DNA of 8,505 nt from DATARH01 sp046724035 (GTDB taxonomy: Bacteria; Pseudomonadota; Alphaproteobacteria; ATCC43930; CGMCC-115725), in assembly GCA_046724035.1 (NCBI GenBank), contig JBKOVT010000002.1, positions 1-8,505 of the forward strand, given 5' to 3'. Numbering within the stretch: position 1 is the first letter of the stretch; every line of letters begins with the position of its first letter. This document shows, one piece after another, positions 6,095-8,505 of the stretch. Both the position numbers and the translations under genes were made by a program. The notes under the pieces were generated by a model. It saw only the letters and a program-made list of their open reading frames with translations, did no database searches and was not told where the DNA came from.

Positions 6095-6123
6095 TTGAAT
6101 AGAACATAACAAGAACTTATATT
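6095..6123 (+). promoter_or_regulatory. Candidate sigma-70-type promoter facing the S41-family gene
   Basis: TTGAAT (6095-6100), a 17-base AT-rich spacer, and TATATT (6118-6123, five of six to consensus). This is the best promoter match I see in the window. Transcription would start near 6130, about 320 bases before the S41-family ATG, giving a long leader, unless the transcript is a separate short RNA or an mRNA starting on the ATG at 6130. Confidence 0.5.
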
Positions 6124-6320
6124 GCTCGCATGACGCCGGGCAGTGTCGCTGGAGCCGCTAAATGCCGGAATCGTCGACCATCTGGCTGCTTCTGGTGGGC
6201 TCTGCTGCATTTCGAGAGCGGACTCGTGCAAAATCAACTATTTGGTCCTGATCCCTTGCATTTGTCAGCCCGTAACAGGCCGACCCTTCCGACAGCGCCT
6301 GCGGCGGGCCAAAACCGCGC

Positions 6321-6363
6321 CGCGCCGCTCGGCGCGATCGGGCCGGGCCGTCGCGGGACGGCC
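6321..6363 (+). other. Two consecutive GC-rich hairpins in the S41 gene's leader
   Basis: The first hairpin is CGCGCC (6321-6326), loop GCTC, GGCGCG (6331-6336). The second is GGCCGTC (6346-6352), loop GCGG, GACGGCC (6357-6363), followed by ATCATTT. Both stems are perfect. The second resembles a weak terminator or attenuator for transcripts from the 6095-6123 promoter. The short T run makes that uncertain. Confidence 0.4.
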
Positions 6364-6453
6364 ATCATTTCGCCATCCCGGACCGCCATATGAGCTGATT
6401 GCAATAGCCGTCCAGTCGGATAGTGTGCGCCCTCCCTTTGGAGATCGTGTTTG

Positions 6454-7926
6454 ATGCGTAAGTGGTTTTTCGCTGCCGGCCTGGCCGCTTTTCTCGCGCC
6501 GGCAGCCGCTTTGCCGCAATCCCCGACCTCGCCGCAACCGCCGGCGAAAGCCGACCCCGCAAAATCCGAGGCCACGAAACCCGAGGCCGCGAAACCGGAC
6601 AAGGGCAGCGTCTACGAGCAGCTCAATCTGTTCAGCGAGGCCTTCGAGCGCATCCGGCAGGATGCAGTCGAGCCGGTCGCCGACCAGAAGCTCATCGAGA
6701 CCGCGATCGCCGGCATGCTGTCCGGCCTCGACCCGAATTCCGTCTATATGAACGAGAACGAATACAAGGCGCTGAAGGCGCCGGCCGCGGAGGCCGCCTC
6801 GCCGGGGCTCGTCCTGACGACCCAGAACAGCCAGCTAAAGGTCGTCTCGCCCCGCGACGGCTCGCCCGCCGCAGATGCCGGCATCAAGCCGGGCGATCTC
6901 ATCTTCACGATCGACAAGGAGCCGACTTACGATCTGACCCTACCTGAGATCGAGCAGAAACTGCGCGGCCCCGAGGGCAGCGAGGTGACGCTGATGCTGC
7001 GCCGCGGCACCGGCGCGCCGATCGAGACAAAGCTGAAGCGCGCCTCGGACAAGCTGACGACCGTCAGCACCCGGGTCGAGAGCGGCGACATTGCTTATGT
7101 CCGGGTCGCCGGCTTTGACGCCCAGACCGCCGGCGCGCTCGCCGACGCGGTCAAGCAGGTGCGCCAGCAGGTCGGCAACAAGCTGGTCGGCTTTATCGTC
7201 GACCTGCGCAACAATCCGGGTGGCGATTTCGACGCGGCGGTCGCGGTCGCCGATGCCTTTATCGACAAGGGTGACATCACCGTCGTCAAGAACCGCAAAT
7301 CCGACAACGCCAAGCGGATCGCCGCGACCCCTGGCGATCTCGCCAACGCGCTGCCGATGGTCGCCCTCGTTAACGGTGGAACCGCGCGGGAGGCCGAACT
7401 CGTCGCCGGCGCGTTGCAGGACAATCACCGCGCCGTGCTGCTGGGCACCAAAACCTTTGGCGAAGCGGCGATCGAAACGACCATCCCGCTCAATGGCAAC
7501 GGCGCGATCAAACTGACGACGGCGCGGTTTGTCACCCCGAGCGGTCGCGCGATCCAGGGCAAGGGCCTCGACCCCGATATGACCGTGTCGCCCTTGAAGC
7601 TTGAAAAGGTCGCCCAGGCGGACCGCCGCCGCGAGGCCGATCTGCGCGGCGCCCTGAAGAACCCCGACGCCGCCAAGGACAGCACCCCGGCCGCCAAACC
7701 CGGCAACACGCCCAGCGGCAGCCCCGGGACGTCCCAAAGCAATCCCCCAGGCGGCCCGACCACACCGGGAAAGGAGCCGAGTGCGACGACGCAGCCGGCA
7801 AAGGGCGAGCAGCCTTCGGTCGCCTCGGGCGATATCGGCACAACCAGCGACGAGCAGTTGAGCGAGGCGATCGACGTGCTGCGCGGCCTCGCTCTCGTCA
7901 ACGGCCGCACCGCCGCCGCCCGCTAA
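6454..7926 (+). CDS. Periplasmic S41/CtpA-family protein lacking the catalytic Ser and Lys (pseudoprotease)
   Basis: This 490-residue protein has the full layout of a C-terminal processing peptidase: signal peptide (1 to about 20, MRKWFFAAGLAAFLAPAAAL), a Lys/Ala/Pro-rich linker (22-50), the N-terminal helical segment with 'YEQLNLFSEAFERIRQD' (54-70) and 'GMLSGLDPNSVYM' (87-99), a PDZ domain (about 118-185), and the protease core with 'GFIVDLRNNPGG' (246-257) and 'TTARFVTPSGRAIQGKG' (355-371). Active CtpA proteins read GSASASE and FGKG, with Ser (E. coli Prc S430) and Lys (K455) as the dyad. Here the blocks read G-T-A-R-E-A-E (309-315) and F-G-E-A (335-338). R312 and E337 replace the dyad, while D323 (Prc D441) is kept. 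The reading frame is intact, so decay is unlikely. Residues about 403-460 form a Pro/Gly/Ser/Thr-rich linker before a last helix. The ATG at 6454 has GGAG ten bases upstream; the TTG just before it is not preferred. A binding or scaffold role is an inference. Confidence 0.93.
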   Translation: MRKWFFAAGLAAFLAPAAALPQSPTSPQPPAKADPAKSEATKPEAAKPDKGSVYEQLNLFSEAFERIRQDAVEPVADQKLIETAIAGMLSGLDPNSVYMNENEYKALKAPAAEAASPGLVLTTQNSQLKVVSPRDGSPAADAGIKPGDLIFTIDKEPTYDLTLPEIEQKLRGPEGSEVTLMLRRGTGAPIETKLKRASDKLTTVSTRVESGDIAYVRVAGFDAQTAGALADAVKQVRQQVGNKLVGFIVDLRNNPGGDFDAAVAVADAFIDKGDITVVKNRKSDNAKRIAATPGDLANALPMVALVNGGTAREAELVAGALQDNHRAVLLGTKTFGEAAIETTIPLNGNGAIKLTTARFVTPSGRAIQGKGLDPDMTVSPLKLEKVAQADRRREADLRGALKNPDAAKDSTPAAKPGNTPSGSPGTSQSNPPGGPTTPGKEPSATTQPAKGEQPSVASGDIGTTSDEQLSEAIDVLRGLALVNGRTAAAR

Positions 7927-7973
7927 GCTGGCGCGAGAGGCTTAGGCCGCCGGGCTGGATCAGGGGAGTTGCG

Positions 7974-8080
7974 TCCTTCGACTGCTCGCTGCGCTCGCGC
8001 TCAGGATGAGGACTGTTTTGCTGATGCTATCAACATCATCCCTCATCCTGAGGAGCGCCCGGAGGGCGCGTCTCGAAGGA
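7974..8080. repeat. Imperfect inverted repeat with 'CTCAGGATGAGG' inner arms
   Basis: The left arm (7974-8011) starts TCCTTCGA and ends CTCAGGATGAGG. The right arm (8041-8080) starts CCTCATCCTGAG and ends TCGAAGGA. The outer 8 and inner 12 bases are complementary, and the middles are GC-rich and diverged; the right arm has its own small palindrome, GCGCCC-GGA-GGGCGC (8055-8069). The 29-base centre is AT-richer. This sequence type is, from general knowledge, a recurrent intergenic repeat in Bradyrhizobium/Rhodopseudomonas-like genomes. A transcript could fold into a long cruciform-like hairpin after the S41 gene, though there is no T tract. Confidence 0.75.
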
Positions 8081-8115
8081 GGCGAAGCGCTATTGCAACC
8101 GGTGCCGGGCATCGC

Positions 8116-8505
8116 ATGAACGCGCTCCCCAAGGACATGCGGCATATAGCGATGACGGCGCCGGGCGGGCCCGAGGTGCTGACCCTTGCAACGGGGCCGG
8201 TGCCGCGCCCCGCCGCGGGTGAAGTCCTGATCCGGGTCGCCGCCGCCGGCATCAACCGTCCCGATATCCTGCAGCGCACCGGCAACTATCCGCCGCCGCC
8301 CGGCGCCTCCCCGATCCTCGGTCTCGAGGTTTCCGGGGCCGTCGCTGCGCTCGGCCCGGAGGTAACCGGCTTAAATGAAGGCGATGAGGTGTGCGCCCTC
8401 GTCGCTGGCGGCGGCTATGCCGAATATTGCGTTGCGCCGGCGCCGCAATGCCTGCCGGTGCCGAAAGGCGTCTCGCTCGTCGATGCCGCCGGCCTGCCCG
8501 AAACC
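8116..8505 (+). CDS. NAD(P)H:quinone oxidoreductase, MDR superfamily (3' end outside window)
   Basis: These 130 codons encode the GroES-like N-terminal domain of a zinc-free medium-chain reductase, PIG3/Qor type, which reduces quinones or related electrophiles with NADPH in the cytoplasm. Landmarks are 'APGGPEVL' (15-22), 'GEVLIRVAAAGINRPDILQR' (35-54), 'GNYPPPPGASPILGLEVSG' (56-74), 'GDEVCALVAGGGYAEY' (89-104) and 'LVDAAGLPE' (121-129). The zinc-ligand Cys and the GHE motif of zinc alcohol dehydrogenases are replaced by PDIL and GLE, as in quinone reductases. The nucleotide-binding Rossmann domain lies past the right edge. The ATG at 8116 gives MNALPKDMRH; a second ATG at 8137 is also possible. 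Neither has a well-spaced Shine-Dalgarno; GGAGG at 8078-8082 is too far away. The inverted repeat separates it from the S41-family gene. Confidence 0.92.
   Translation, partial: MNALPKDMRHIAMTAPGGPEVLTLATGPVPRPAAGEVLIRVAAAGINRPDILQRTGNYPPPPGASPILGLEVSGAVAALGPEVTGLNEGDEVCALVAGGGYAEYCVAPAPQCLPVPKGVSLVDAAGLPET

Larger units (their letters stand above)
5981..6453. other. Divergent intergenic spacer (no convincing gene)
   Basis: This spacer separates the leftward small gene from the rightward S41-family gene. Its middle (about 6091-6130 and 6225-6265) is clearly more AT-rich than anything else in the window, as expected for regulatory DNA. It contains a good rightward promoter at 6095-6123, two GC-rich hairpins at 6321-6363, and the S41 gene's Shine-Dalgarno (GGAG at 6440-6443). 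Short open frames exist, but none has a convincing protein-like composition together with a ribosome binding site. Confidence 0.6.

Noticed and set aside
6143..6454. Open frame of 103 codons in the divergent spacer
   Set aside because: Arg/Pro/Ser-rich with no ribosome binding site or recognisable motif, and it runs through the GC-rich hairpins.
6940..7737. Minus-strand open frame opposite the S41-family gene
   Set aside because: Gly/Arg/Ala-rich shadow of a recognisable protein; no Shine-Dalgarno and no known motif.

Overview
The window is GC-rich, with the dense, C/G-ending codon use of an alphaproteobacterium. A Hyphomicrobiales (Rhizobiales) source is likely. The homospermidine synthase closely resembles what I remember of the Blastochloris viridis enzyme. 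The spacers carry palindromic repeats (a 'CCTCATCCTGAGGAG' type and a 'GATCCCGG...CCGGGATC' type) that I associate with Bradyrhizobium/Rhodopseudomonas-like genomes. The assignment is an inference from gene content, not a measured placement.

Layout. (1) 1-1488, +: the C-terminal transpeptidase part of a class A-like penicillin-binding protein, cut by the left edge. (2) 1554-5967, -: six genes all reading leftward. In transcription order they are a small hypothetical protein with a strong Shine-Dalgarno (5764-5967), homospermidine synthase (4204-5628, with its own candidate promoter), a repeat-rich spacer (about 4031-4203), a small two-helix membrane protein (3800-4030), the encapsulated ferritin-like protein EncFtn (3291-3677), the encapsulin shell protein (2467-3291), and, after a probable terminator, a sterol desaturase/fatty acid hydroxylase family protein (1554-2330). 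(3) 5968-6453: a 486-base divergent spacer with a good sigma-70-like promoter and GC-rich hairpins. (4) 6454-7926, +: an S41/CtpA-family protein whose catalytic serine and lysine are both replaced. (5) 7927-8115: a spacer filled by a large inverted repeat. (6) 8116-8505, +: the N-terminal part of an NAD(P)H:quinone oxidoreductase, cut by the right edge.

How the genes work together. The clear functional unit is EncFtn plus encapsulin, an iron-storage nanocompartment. The cargo gene comes first, ends in a shell-targeting peptide (TIGSLKG), and its stop codon overlaps the shell gene's start (TGATG). The shell gene's Shine-Dalgarno lies in the codons for the targeting peptide. Homospermidine synthase makes the main polyamine of many rhizobia-like bacteria. 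The fatty acid hydroxylase family protein would be a diiron membrane enzyme, but nothing in the sequence ties it to the iron store. The most unusual gene is the S41 homologue. It keeps the signal peptide, PDZ domain and protease fold, but has Arg and Glu where the catalytic Ser and Lys belong, so it should be a periplasmic pseudoprotease.
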